Virus record (IMG/VR): IMGVR_UViG_3300035180_001716
Coordinates: 1 to 46,040 of that record
Strand: one strand, 5' to 3'
Source: a virus
DNA length: 46,040 nt
Shown: piece by piece, positions 38,137 to 46,040 of the stretch
Numbering within the stretch: position 1 is the first letter of the stretch
How the letters are laid out: every line of letters begins with the position of its first letter
The notes under the pieces: generated by a model
Databases searched by the model: none
Told to the model about the DNA's origin: nothing
The model's input: the letters and a program-made list of their open reading frames with translations, nothing else
Program-made: the position numbers and the translations under genes

Positions 38137-38655
38137 ATGGCTATTCAAAGCGTTACCTACCGTGGCAAACTGGACGTGGTCGAGGTACCGAGCGGGGCGG
38201 CCATCGCGCCGACCTCGGTCGTGAACCACACGTTGTTCTCGGGCGGCGTTACCGTCGGGCGCGACGACGTCTATGGGCCGACCACTACGCCGGCCTGCAA
38301 TGCCGTTGCCGACTTTCAGCAGGCCCTTTCGTCTGGGGCAGCGACGATCGACCTGACTGCCCTGCCATCGTTCGGCGGCGCAACGCAGTCGTTCAACGGG
38401 AAGAAGGTTGTCGCGGCTAAGTTCCGCAACCCAAGCACGAACGCGAACAGTATCACCATTGCTCAGGGCGGGACGAACCCCTATGGCCTGCTGGGTACGA
38501 CGTTCTCCATCACGCTGCAGCCAGGGCAGGAGATTCTGTTCGGCCCGCAGGCGGCCGTCACTGCGTCGACACCCGCAGTGAGCTCGACGGTGAAGACCAT
38601 CGCGCTCACGGGCACGGGCAGCCAGGCGCTCGACGTTCTGCTGGTCGCCGGCTAG
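38137..38655 (+). CDS. Beta-rich tail structural protein, copy B
   Basis: A 172-aa counterpart of 1483-2001, nearly identical, with the same SD embedded after the tape measure stop (TAGGAGGG). Its stop TAG overlaps the stop of the antisense membrane gene (CTAG, palindromic). Role as for copy A: virion protein of unknown exact function. Confidence 0.7.
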   Translation: MAIQSVTYRGKLDVVEVPSGAAIAPTSVVNHTLFSGGVTVGRDDVYGPTTTPACNAVADFQQALSSGAATIDLTALPSFGGATQSFNGKKVVAAKFRNPSTNANSITIAQGGTNPYGLLGTTFSITLQPGQEILFGPQAAVTASTPAVSSTVKTIALTGTGSQALDVLLVAG

Positions 38656-38840
38656 GGTTTTGGATCGTCCGTGGGGTCGACGTCGCGTCGCAGTCGTCTG
38701 AGATACGATCCCACGGTGATCGCAAAGCCGGTGAGGAACATCATGCGCGGAGTAAGCGCACCGAAAACGAAGAGACACACCCAGAACACCGCGAGAATGT
38801 TCAGGTCGACGAGTAGGTCGGCAGCAGTGTAGCGTGGCAT
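38652..38840 (-). CDS. Small two-helix membrane protein on the antisense strand, copy B
   Basis: A 62-aa protein starting MPRYT, with hydrophobic helices (about residues 11-29, with VFWVCLFVFGAL, and 33-46) and a charged RRLRRDVD tail. Same orientation, start signal and stop overlap as at 1998-2180, but the protein is diverged except for the start, DL, a central Pro, VGS and the Arg pair. Because the flanking genes barely differ, the gene is either replaced as a cassette or evolves very fast. Confidence 0.65.
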   Translation of the reverse strand: MPRYTAADLLVDLNILAVFWVCLFVFGALTPRMMFLTGFAITVGSYLRRLRRDVDPTDDPKP

Positions 38841-38851
38841 AGGAGCCTCCT
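38841..38851. promoter_or_regulatory. Palindromic ribosome-binding site serving both strands, copy B
   Basis: The same AGGAGCCTCCT palindrome as 2181-2191, between the ATG at 38840 (minus) and GTG at 38852 (plus). Conserved while the antisense gene itself is diverged. Confidence 0.8.
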
Positions 38852-41152
38852 GTGTACTGGCGATTGACGCTGGACCAACCGTACGTCTGGCCTACGGAGG
38901 CGGGTTACCTCGCCTCATTTCACTGTACGGATTTCCTGCGCCAGGGCGAAACTACACCAACAGTTTACCAGGACCCGATCACCCATCTGGTCATGCTCCG
39001 GCCCAACTACGACACGACGGGCGCGTCGTCGGACACCCTGCCCATCTCGGGCTACAGCTATCAGCAAGGCTACTGGCGGGTATCGTTCGACTCGGACGGC
39101 AGGCCGTCTCTCTCGCCCATATTGCCTGCTGGGGGCAGTGTGTCGTTCATCGAGCTATTGGTAGACATCGCGATCTTCATGATTGTCGGGCAGGAAGCGC
39201 TTCAAGATAAGCTCATCTGGGCACTGCACACAACCCAGACGCTCCGGGCAGACGAAGGGTTTACGTTCTATTTCAAGCCCCTCTCGGACGAGTTTCAACG
39301 AAAGCAAGACTGGTTCTTCATCCAGTGGGACAACATCGGCGTCCATCTCGGGCAGGGAGGCCGATGCCGGGTCGTCCTCTACGACCGCAGCGATATGACC
39401 AAGGCTCCGACGCTCGTGGAGGAGTTCTCGTTCGGGCGGCCCGAGGACCTCGTTGAGCATGGGATGATCTCCTTCATCCCGGTACCGGGCGTGGGCTTGC
39501 TTTTTCACGCTAAGCGTGTCGCTCCGGGAGCCCCAGCACGAGCGGCCCGGGCGGAACTGTGGACCTACAAGGGCCATCTAGTCCGGCTCCCGACGACGTT
39601 TGACGCATCAGGGGTCCCTCACATCACGCAGGAGAGCTCCGTCCACATCGGTTTGAACCCGTGGGCGATAGCGAGGGTAGCCGTGGGGCGGGTGAGCTAC
39701 GGAACGAGCGGCATCTACGTCGATCAGCCGCGCGACCTCGGCATACCTGTGCCCACGCAGCCCATCACGATCACGCCCTATTACATCAAGCCCCCGGGCA
39801 CGCATGTCTCAGCCGCGGCCAACAACGTCGATGGCACGCCATACGATCCCGGCAGTCATCGCTATCGGGCGCAACTGACCCTCACGACGACGAACAACTG
39901 GCTCACGCCGTTCGTCACCGGCTACACGGCCTACAAACCGTCCGTGCAGACCACGCGGAACACGACGCCGATCGTTCTGGCGAATGTGAGCGACGACGGC
40001 ACCGCGGATCGCCTCCTGCACCTCGAATGGTCACAGGATGAGCGGGATCGGTTCGAGGGTCGGGCCGTCACGCTTCTGCAGACCCCAGCGGCGCGACGCA
40101 TTGCCGAGCGGGCCGACACGGTGTTCAAACTGGAGCAGAGCACGGACAACGCGACGTGGAGCACGTTATTTGGTGGCATTGCGCGCAAACCGACCTTGAA
40201 ACCTTTCGGCGGCGCGGGGCCGTGGGCGTACATCGCCGAGTGGACCCTGCAGGATATCTGGAGCCGGTTCGAGGAGGTCCGGGTCCTGTGGGCGCCGCGA
40301 CAGGACAACATGCCGGTGGGCGACGCCATCAACCAGATACTGTCGACGGTGGGTTTTGCGCCCATCTCGCCTGTGCCGGATGCCGTGAACGCCGTCACGC
40401 TCCCGAAGATCATGACGCCAGACCTATCGTGGCAGTTCGCACCGAGGGAGGGCGACAGTCTGGAGCAGATGCTGGAGACCCTGCTTCTGTTCCTGCGGGC
40501 GCAGTTCGTGGACTGGAAGATGCCGTACAACTGGGACACCGGGCAATGGTCCATTGTTCAGCGTTCGCGCGACGTCTCCGCCTACTGGACGCTCGACCCC
40601 CGACCTGGTACAGCGAACGCCAACAACCGCGTCTGGCAATACGGCGACGACACGACCCTGCGCCCGGAGCCACCGGAGGGCACGACGCTCCTGCTCATCG
40701 GGCGCGCGACGGCCATGCCAATCACCAACACGCCGGGGGTGTCAACGGGCGGCTCGACGACAATCGCCATCACGTCCAAGCTTCAGAACCCGGCGGCGGG
40801 CAACCCGGCAAGCCTCGACTATGCGGGGCGGAACATCCCGGTCATGATCCCCATGTACCCGATTGACGACCAGAAACAGTTGGACGTCATGGCGCGGCGT
40901 CTGTTTGACATGATCATGCATAGAATGCTTGTGGGCACAATCTCGATACCGATCTACCAGCCACTCCTCACGCCGGGTACGCCCGTCAAACTGCTCGACA
41001 CGACGGGTACGCCGCTTGCCGTCGACGCTCCGAACGGCAGACCTGCCGAGGCGGATATCCTCTGGATCAAACGCAGGACAGTGACCGTGGACCGCAACAA
41101 TGTGGAAACGGAGGTGCTAGAGCTCAACTCGGTCTGGGAGGCGTTGCAATGA
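38852..41152 (+). CDS. Tail hub / baseplate-like protein, copy B
   Basis: A 766-aa counterpart of 2192-4492, same length. Differences cluster near residues 75-130 and 260-275; the rest, including the DAINQILSTVGF and LEQMLETLLLFLRAQ hub-like part, is nearly identical. GTG start with the palindromic SD. Overlaps the next gene by ATGA. Confidence 0.6.
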   Translation: MYWRLTLDQPYVWPTEAGYLASFHCTDFLRQGETTPTVYQDPITHLVMLRPNYDTTGASSDTLPISGYSYQQGYWRVSFDSDGRPSLSPILPAGGSVSFIELLVDIAIFMIVGQEALQDKLIWALHTTQTLRADEGFTFYFKPLSDEFQRKQDWFFIQWDNIGVHLGQGGRCRVVLYDRSDMTKAPTLVEEFSFGRPEDLVEHGMISFIPVPGVGLLFHAKRVAPGAPARAARAELWTYKGHLVRLPTTFDASGVPHITQESSVHIGLNPWAIARVAVGRVSYGTSGIYVDQPRDLGIPVPTQPITITPYYIKPPGTHVSAAANNVDGTPYDPGSHRYRAQLTLTTTNNWLTPFVTGYTAYKPSVQTTRNTTPIVLANVSDDGTADRLLHLEWSQDERDRFEGRAVTLLQTPAARRIAERADTVFKLEQSTDNATWSTLFGGIARKPTLKPFGGAGPWAYIAEWTLQDIWSRFEEVRVLWAPRQDNMPVGDAINQILSTVGFAPISPVPDAVNAVTLPKIMTPDLSWQFAPREGDSLEQMLETLLLFLRAQFVDWKMPYNWDTGQWSIVQRSRDVSAYWTLDPRPGTANANNRVWQYGDDTTLRPEPPEGTTLLLIGRATAMPITNTPGVSTGGSTTIAITSKLQNPAAGNPASLDYAGRNIPVMIPMYPIDDQKQLDVMARRLFDMIMHRMLVGTISIPIYQPLLTPGTPVKLLDTTGTPLAVDAPNGRPAEADILWIKRRTVTVDRNNVETEVLELNSVWEALQ

Positions 41153-41394
41153 TCGCTTCAGCAGCCGCGAGACGGGCAATGCGACGGGCCAACCAGCGGA
41201 TCATGGAGCGCGCGGCGGGCCGCCTGCCGTCGGTCATTCACACCGCCGCCGATCAGGTGTTTGAACGCCAAGCGAGTGGCCTGTCGAGCCTCACCGTTAC
41301 GCCGGATACCTCGCGACTGCAGGACCCGGTTAGCGGTGGGTTCTACTTCCTCGCGGGCTACTCGGCGGTTGGCGGCCCGGACATCTTGAAATGA
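41149..41394 (+). CDS. Small tail-module protein, copy B
   Basis: An 81-aa counterpart of 4489-4734, with substitutions only near the C-terminus (for example VSGG for TTGA). Same overlaps. Function unknown. Confidence 0.6.
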   Translation: MIASAAARRAMRRANQRIMERAAGRLPSVIHTAADQVFERQASGLSSLTVTPDTSRLQDPVSGGFYFLAGYSAVGGPDILK

Positions 41395-44387
41395 TCCTAC
41401 GAACGGGCCGGACGCGGACGCTAACCCTGCGCGGGGCGATCACGAGCGGCGTAGAATGGCACACGGTGCTCATGAATGGTACCTACATCCCTACGTGGAG
41501 CTATCCGGTGATCTACGCTCAGGCTCCATGGGGCGCGTGGGTTCGCCTGACCGGCTATGTCGTGAACCAGTTCCCGCCTGGGCAAGCGAACCTAACACTG
41601 CAGGCCGGGTACGGCACGGGGAGCAGCACGCAGACCATTTCGACCGCGTCCGGCATGGATGAGGTCATTCCGATCAGGGACCCAATCCTGTTCACGGTAC
41701 CGGTCGAGGAGTGCGTCGAGATCACACGCGAGATATGGGACGACATCAGCAACCGGCCCGTCCCGGTTTCCGAATGCGCCGACCCAACGCTATTGACGCG
41801 CGATAAGTACGTCGGGCACCCGATTTACAAGCTCCGGCTCTTCGAGCGCTTGGTCGTAGGCGGCCAGATGACAACGAGCGTCACCGCGAATGGTACGACG
41901 GTTGCCTACTCGGCCCCGGTGACAACCGCGGACGAGGTCGATTACAGCGTCTATGTGACGCAGGACCTCACGGCAGTCGCCCGGACGGCCTCGACGTCGA
42001 TTACCTGGACGATAGAGGGCGGCGGCAGTACGGTGCCCATGTACCTTCCCAACTACTCCTACTCAGATAGCTACTGCACGGTATCCGCCTCCGCCGGCGC
42101 GACAACCGTGAACCTGCTCCAGTCGACCAACGTTCATCTGCAGGTAGACGTCGGCTACTACCGCTCCTATTCGATCACCGGGGCGCTCAAGGCCTACGAC
42201 GTCTCTTATCCTGGCTCTGTAGCTATACTAATCGACGAGGACAATCAGCACCTCGGCAAACGGTCGCTCATCTCGGACGGTTGGAGCAACTCCGGCACTC
42301 AGATTTTCCATGGAACAATCGTCGGAAACCGGGACGGCGTCCAAATGCCGACCGTAGGCATTGAGGACACCCGTTGCCCCCTGTTCGCCGCATTGTCGCA
42401 GGGTCCAGTGGATGGTGACGCCTACACTCTCTCGGCGTTGGGCGAGGACCTCGACGACATCTACGTGAGGTTCCGCTGTTGGCCGACATTCAGCGCAGTC
42501 ACCGCGAAAAACTTCATATTTACCTTCGATAACTGCTCGACACTCGCTCCGACAGGCAACCTGGCGGGCCAGTGGTACGGGCTGGCCGGCGCGGCCCTGT
42601 CCATCGAGAACGCGCAGATCAGGATCGACACGGCGGCGAGTGGCATGCAGGGCGTTCGCAGAACGTTCACGAACCGTTGGGCGAACCTCTCGCAGGGCGT
42701 CATGGAGCTCGTCATGACGGGCCCCGCCGGGCCGGGCATAACCGTCACACTCTACTCCCCGACTGGTGCGACGAAAACGTGGGCACACGATTGGAAGGGC
42801 AGGCCGATCGACCTCAGTCTCGGCTACCCGATCCTCGACCTGTGCAACCCGGACAGCGCGACGGCGGCGGTCGACACCTGGGACACTCGCTGGCCGCTCC
42901 CGACGGTTGACTCGGACTACTCCGGCGTCACGAGCTGCGACCAACTGGAGATTACCGGCCTGCAAAACTCGCAAACGTACCATATCATCAATATGGAGGT
43001 CACGTGGGCGAGCAAAACGAACGTTACCTGCATGGCGTCTCGGGCGAACTGGGTGCTCGAACAGTCGGCGCAGATCAGCGAGGGCGTCACGAGCGAGACC
43101 TACATCGTGCGCGGCATCCTGGGAATGTCAGACGGGCGGCAGTCGTTCGAGGACGGACACGCGCGCCTAATCGCCGTTACGTCGTCGGCAGGCACAGACT
43201 ACGAAATGTACGAGGTGCCCATCAGCACACTCCTATCGACGACCGGTAACGCACAACTGGAGCCGTGGCCGCCCTATCCTGGCTGGACGATCACCGGCTC
43301 CATCGTGAGCGACCCTCCGGACGGGACAGGCCTACTCAGCGACTGGCTGAACACGAACCGATACCTTGGCTGGCTTCGCGGCGGCGGGTGGGCCTATATT
43401 CCCGGCACCGGTTGGGTGGCTGGCACAGATATCCCGGCGGGCGCGCCATCCCAGACGGCGGACCTATATGCTCAGGTATGTGTGGACCGCATCGACTGGT
43501 ACCCCGGCTGCGGAGACGCGTTCTCATTCAGCTCGACCAACACGGGCGCATACGGCGACACGATCTACCTCGCTGCGGCGGCAGTTCTGCGCGGCGGCGG
43601 GCATGGCCTCGTCTACGGCGGCGACCCGCGCGTACCGGTCAACGCCCAGATGGTAACGAACACGGACACGGTCACGAACGACAGCGCAGGGACCGGTACG
43701 ACGAATTCTATCGGCTGGTGGCAGATCGGCACGCCATTCGGACGGGGCGAGCGGTCCATCAGAACCGCGGCAGGGGCACAATTCGCCTATGCGACCTGGC
43801 ACAATCGCAAGCGACAGCGGGTTGTTCTCTCGGTAGCGACGCCCGCCGCCTATCGCTGCGTCGAGTATGATCACCCTAGGAACTGGCTCCATGCGTCGGA
43901 CGCGAAGAAGGTCAAGACCTCCCATGCGTGGGACTTCGCCGCGCTCATGAAGAGCACCGACTACCCGTACACGTGGACGCGACTGCGCGCGAACCCGCAC
44001 AACGGCTCACTGCTCATGCTGGGGATCACCCCGGCGACTGCGCCGCCCTATACGTACCATGTCTGCTACGGCAAAGATGGCGGTCTCACCACCCAGGAGC
44101 TATTTAGCATGACTGCAAACTCGGCAGTGATCGAGCACGACCTGGCTCGTGGCCTATGGGTGCTCCTCTACGAATCCGGCGGAGCAATCCAGCGACGGAC
44201 CTGTAGTGACGCGTCGGATATGAGCTCGTGGACGGCTGCGACTTCTCTGTCGATCTCGGGCACGCTCCTGGACTGTGCCTACGACCGACGGTATGCGCGA
44301 ATGGCGCTCGTTACGACATCGGGGAGCGTGACGAAGGTCCTCTCGTCGAGCGACAGCGGCGAAACCTGGACAGAAAGGCTGGTGTAA
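41391..44387 (+). CDS. Large tail fibre / receptor-binding protein, copy B
   Basis: A 998-aa counterpart of 4731-7628, 33 residues longer. Only the first dozen residues and then the part from FRCWPTFSAV (about residue 360) on are close to copy A; the region between is largely different, with a separate set of cysteines and ECADPTLLTRDKYVGHP not present in A. The C-terminal Asp-box SSDSGETWT is kept. A segment near residue 590-610 also differs. Likely determines host range. Confidence 0.65.
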   Translation: MILRTGRTRTLTLRGAITSGVEWHTVLMNGTYIPTWSYPVIYAQAPWGAWVRLTGYVVNQFPPGQANLTLQAGYGTGSSTQTISTASGMDEVIPIRDPILFTVPVEECVEITREIWDDISNRPVPVSECADPTLLTRDKYVGHPIYKLRLFERLVVGGQMTTSVTANGTTVAYSAPVTTADEVDYSVYVTQDLTAVARTASTSITWTIEGGGSTVPMYLPNYSYSDSYCTVSASAGATTVNLLQSTNVHLQVDVGYYRSYSITGALKAYDVSYPGSVAILIDEDNQHLGKRSLISDGWSNSGTQIFHGTIVGNRDGVQMPTVGIEDTRCPLFAALSQGPVDGDAYTLSALGEDLDDIYVRFRCWPTFSAVTAKNFIFTFDNCSTLAPTGNLAGQWYGLAGAALSIENAQIRIDTAASGMQGVRRTFTNRWANLSQGVMELVMTGPAGPGITVTLYSPTGATKTWAHDWKGRPIDLSLGYPILDLCNPDSATAAVDTWDTRWPLPTVDSDYSGVTSCDQLEITGLQNSQTYHIINMEVTWASKTNVTCMASRANWVLEQSAQISEGVTSETYIVRGILGMSDGRQSFEDGHARLIAVTSSAGTDYEMYEVPISTLLSTTGNAQLEPWPPYPGWTITGSIVSDPPDGTGLLSDWLNTNRYLGWLRGGGWAYIPGTGWVAGTDIPAGAPSQTADLYAQVCVDRIDWYPGCGDAFSFSSTNTGAYGDTIYLAAAAVLRGGGHGLVYGGDPRVPVNAQMVTNTDTVTNDSAGTGTTNSIGWWQIGTPFGRGERSIRTAAGAQFAYATWHNRKRQRVVLSVATPAAYRCVEYDHPRNWLHASDAKKVKTSHAWDFAALMKSTDYPYTWTRLRANPHNGSLLMLGITPATAPPYTYHVCYGKDGGLTTQELFSMTANSAVIEHDLARGLWVLLYESGGAIQRRTCSDASDMSSWTAATSLSISGTLLDCAYDRRYARMALVTTSGSVTKVLSSSDSGETWTERLV

Positions 44388-44390
44388 CTC

Positions 44391-45143
44391 ATGGCGATAA
44401 CCACTCTTGGCGGAACATTGCCGACCTCCGTAACCGCGGCGGGCGTGAGGAACTACACGACAGGGGACGCGGTCTCGGCAGCGGGACTGCAGGCGGACCT
44501 CGGCGACGCGTATGCTCCGGCCATGTACTGCCTCCCGGCGGGAGTGGTGCTCGGCTTCGCATGCACCGCCTCTGGTCTCGGCGTAACGATCCCGGCGGGA
44601 TCTGTCTGGTATGCGCGGCAGGTCTGGCTCGTGACGACGGATACCGTGGTAACGGTGCCGGACAATGCGACGACATACCTCTGGGGTTGCTCGGACGGCG
44701 TGATCAGACAGACGTCAACGACCACTCCGCCGACGGGCTACTCGGCCTACACGGCGGCGATTGTCGCGCAGGTATCAGCCTCGGGAGGAAACGCGACCGT
44801 TGCGGCCTACAAACAGTGGGCGATGGGGAGCTCAGTCGTTGCCGTCCCAGGCGGCCTCACGTCGATCACCGGGGGCCTCCCGGACGCTGATTACACGGTC
44901 CTGCCGGCACAGTACGCGGGCGAGGTCATTCTGGTGGCGCACTCCGGGTGGACGACGACGCACAATCTGCTCATGCCGCTCGCGGCGGGTATGCGCAGGT
45001 GGATCGTCAATACCTGCGGGCAGTCGGTCGTCGTCAAGGGCGCGACAGGGACGGGTCCGACGATCGTGACGGCGCGCGCGGCCTCCGTCGTCTGTGATGG
45101 CACGAACTGGCTCAGGCTCACCGCGGATTCGGTCTTGACATAG
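44391..45143 (+). CDS. Tail fibre/tip protein, copy B
   Basis: A 250-aa counterpart of 7632-8384 with few substitutions. Starts three bases after the fibre stop, and its 3' end again carries the -35 of the downstream promoter. Confidence 0.6.
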   Translation: MAITTLGGTLPTSVTAAGVRNYTTGDAVSAAGLQADLGDAYAPAMYCLPAGVVLGFACTASGLGVTIPAGSVWYARQVWLVTTDTVVTVPDNATTYLWGCSDGVIRQTSTTTPPTGYSAYTAAIVAQVSASGGNATVAAYKQWAMGSSVVAVPGGLTSITGGLPDADYTVLPAQYAGEVILVAHSGWTTTHNLLMPLAAGMRRWIVNTCGQSVVVKGATGTGPTIVTARAASVVCDGTNWLRLTADSVLT

Positions 45144-45163
45144 ACGCGCATAGGGCGTACAAT
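45135..45163 (+). promoter_or_regulatory. Near-consensus sigma70 promoter for lysis operon, copy B
   Basis: TTGACA (45135-45140), 17-base spacer, TACAAT (45158-45163). Hexamers and spacing match 8376-8404 while bases in the spacer differ, which supports function. Confidence 0.85.
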
Positions 45164-45179
45164 GACTGCAACAGCATAC

Positions 45180-45239
45180 AGGCGGCTTTGCGAAGCCCGT
45201 TTCCGGACTCAGATGGCCCGGGGCGGGCTTCTGTCGCCT
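45180..45239 (+). ncRNA. Structured leader with 17-base hairpin element, copy B
   Basis: GGCGGCTTTGCGAAGCC (45181-45197) with AAGCCCG (45193-45199) able to pair with CGGGCTT (45224-45230). The loop between the arms differs from copy A (one base longer, several changes) while both arms are unchanged, as expected for a functional RNA fold. Confidence 0.65.
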
Positions 45240-45318
45240 GTGATACCCGCCGTGAGTGCACCGGCGTTGGACCTGACAGCGCGAACGTCCAGAACTCCCG
45301 CGACGGGGGAGGCGCAGG

Positions 45319-45669
45319 ATGACCATTGGAGGAATGTGTCCATTGGCCGACAATAAAGAACTTTGCGACCAAGTAATCACGCTCGGCAAGGCAATGCCGG
45401 GCCTCATCGAGACGGTCAACGCAAACGGCGTAACGCTGGCGCGCATCGAGGAGAAGGTCTCGACGTTGCCGGAGATCGCTCGCGGGCAGCACGAGGCGGC
45501 GCAGCGTTTAGCCGCGTTGGAGGAGCACCTGCGCGGGGCCGAGGTGCGCATCAGCTCGCTGGAGAAACAACAGGATGACTCGCGACGGTTCCTCATCTCG
45601 GCCATGTTCGCCGCCGTTCTCGGGTTCGTGACGGGCATACTCGGTTTGGCACTGCACGGGAACCGTTAG
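45319..45669 (+). CDS. Coiled-coil, tail-anchored membrane protein (XhlA-like), copy B
   Basis: A 116-aa counterpart of 8560-8931. The coiled coil and the transmembrane helix are kept; the residues after the helix differ (ALHGNR) and are shorter. Two possible starts again (45319 and 45334, the latter after GGAGGA). Lysis-associated role inferred. Confidence 0.55.
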   Translation: MTIGGMCPLADNKELCDQVITLGKAMPGLIETVNANGVTLARIEEKVSTLPEIARGQHEAAQRLAALEEHLRGAEVRISSLEKQQDDSRRFLISAMFAAVLGFVTGILGLALHGNR

Positions 45670-45692
45670 ATCGCGGCAGGAGGAGGCAAACG

Positions 45693-46040
45693 ATGGGCAC
45701 TACTCAGCTGGACGTCACTCAGCTAGCGGCGAAGGTCGACCAGTTGATCAAGCAGATCGCGACCATTGCACCGCGGCACTGGAAGGGCAACTGTCCGCCA
45801 GACCCGCACCATTTCGACGCCGGCAGCATCCGGGCGGACGCCTCGGCGGACATCGAGAGGAAGACCATCACGCTCCGCTTCCGATTCGCCGACGACGGGG
45901 TTCCTCACGAGGTCGCAGCGACCATGCAGTGGGACCAGATCGGCATTCGAGGCGGCGCGGACGTCGTGGCCGTTGACGGCGTGCAGCTCTCTGGCGCGGA
46001 CTGTGTGATCGGGCATCGCGAGGGGTTGGAGGGTCTGCAC
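45693..46040 (+). CDS. Hypothetical lysis-operon protein, copy B (3' end cut by window edge)
   Basis: Counterpart of 8931-9362, with 116 codons visible and open to the right edge. The single ATG at 45693 after AGGAGGAGG fixes the start of the family. Residues 50-75 differ noticeably from copy A (ADIERKTITLRFRFADDG), while the IGIRGGADVVAVDGVQLS segment is identical. Function unknown. Confidence 0.55.
   Translation, partial: MGTTQLDVTQLAAKVDQLIKQIATIAPRHWKGNCPPDPHHFDAGSIRADASADIERKTITLRFRFADDGVPHEVAATMQWDQIGIRGGADVVAVDGVQLSGADCVIGHREGLEGLH

Larger units (their letters stand above)
36655..46040. repeat. Tail/lysis module copy B (homologous to 1-9278)
   Basis: Colinear with 1-9278, starting with a stretch of exactly 127 identical bases. 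It ends at the window edge inside the gene equivalent to 8931-9362. The last part is not identical to copy A, so the window does not close on itself perfectly. Confidence 0.9.

Noticed and set aside
1-46040. CRISPR array, tRNA genes, insertion sequences, integrase, attachment sites
   Set aside because: I looked for spaced repeats, cloverleaf folds, transposase or recombinase motifs and found none that hold up.

Overview
The window is a GC-rich (roughly 60%) tailed-phage genome with siphovirus gene content. It carries terminase, portal, head morphogenesis protein, prohead protease and an HK97-fold capsid, then connectors, tail genes, an amidase/holin lysis pair, a RecT plus YqaJ-type exonuclease pair, and a primase-helicase. 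Genes are tightly packed with ATGA or GTGA overlaps, Shine-Dalgarno (SD) sites are strong, and promoters sit close to the bacterial sigma70 consensus. The host is therefore a bacterium with a standard housekeeping sigma factor, but the sequence does not identify it. I see no integrase, DNA polymerase, tRNA, IS element or CRISPR array.

Layout: 1-8384 is a tail module (copy A: tape measure, beta-rich structural protein, tail hub, fibre and tip genes). 8376-13301 is the lysis and tail-appendage operon behind its own promoter. 13377-15540 is a leftward operon of small genes. 15605-15780 holds two divergent promoters. 15801-21671 is the rightward early operon (HTH regulator, Zn-finger proteins, exonuclease, RecT, and clusters of small paralogues). 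21679-24061 is a promoter, a structured leader and the primase-helicase. 24061-24160 is an AT-rich inverted repeat and candidate origin. 24291-26456 is a second accessory cluster (including a VRR-NUC nuclease). 26425-36565 is promoter, leader, terminase, head, connectors, tail tube and frameshifted tail chaperone. 36570-46040 is a second, diverged copy (copy B) of the same tail and lysis module as 1-9278.

Copies A and B are colinear and clearly homologous but not identical. The first 127 bases of the window match 36655-36781 exactly. The simplest reading is a circular or circularly permuted genome of about 36.65 kb, whose contig runs past one full turn and leaves through a second strain variant. 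A real tandem duplication cannot be excluded from sequence alone. Either way, the window holds two natural versions of one tail module and shows which parts vary: the fibre N-terminus, the middle of the tape measure, and a tiny antisense membrane-protein gene.

The most unusual features are: (i) that antisense gene, which starts head-to-head with the tail hub gene across an 11-base palindrome acting as ribosome-binding site on both strands; (ii) a 17-base leader hairpin (GGCGGCTTTGCGAAGCC) just downstream of both late-type promoters, whose 3' arm can also pair with a downstream terminator-like stem; (iii) a 150-base leader before the primase with competing pairings and an attenuator-like end; (iv) a four-copy GGGTGTA inverted repeat around an AT-rich core; and (v) a tail-chaperone frameshift site with a perfect 10-bp hairpin.
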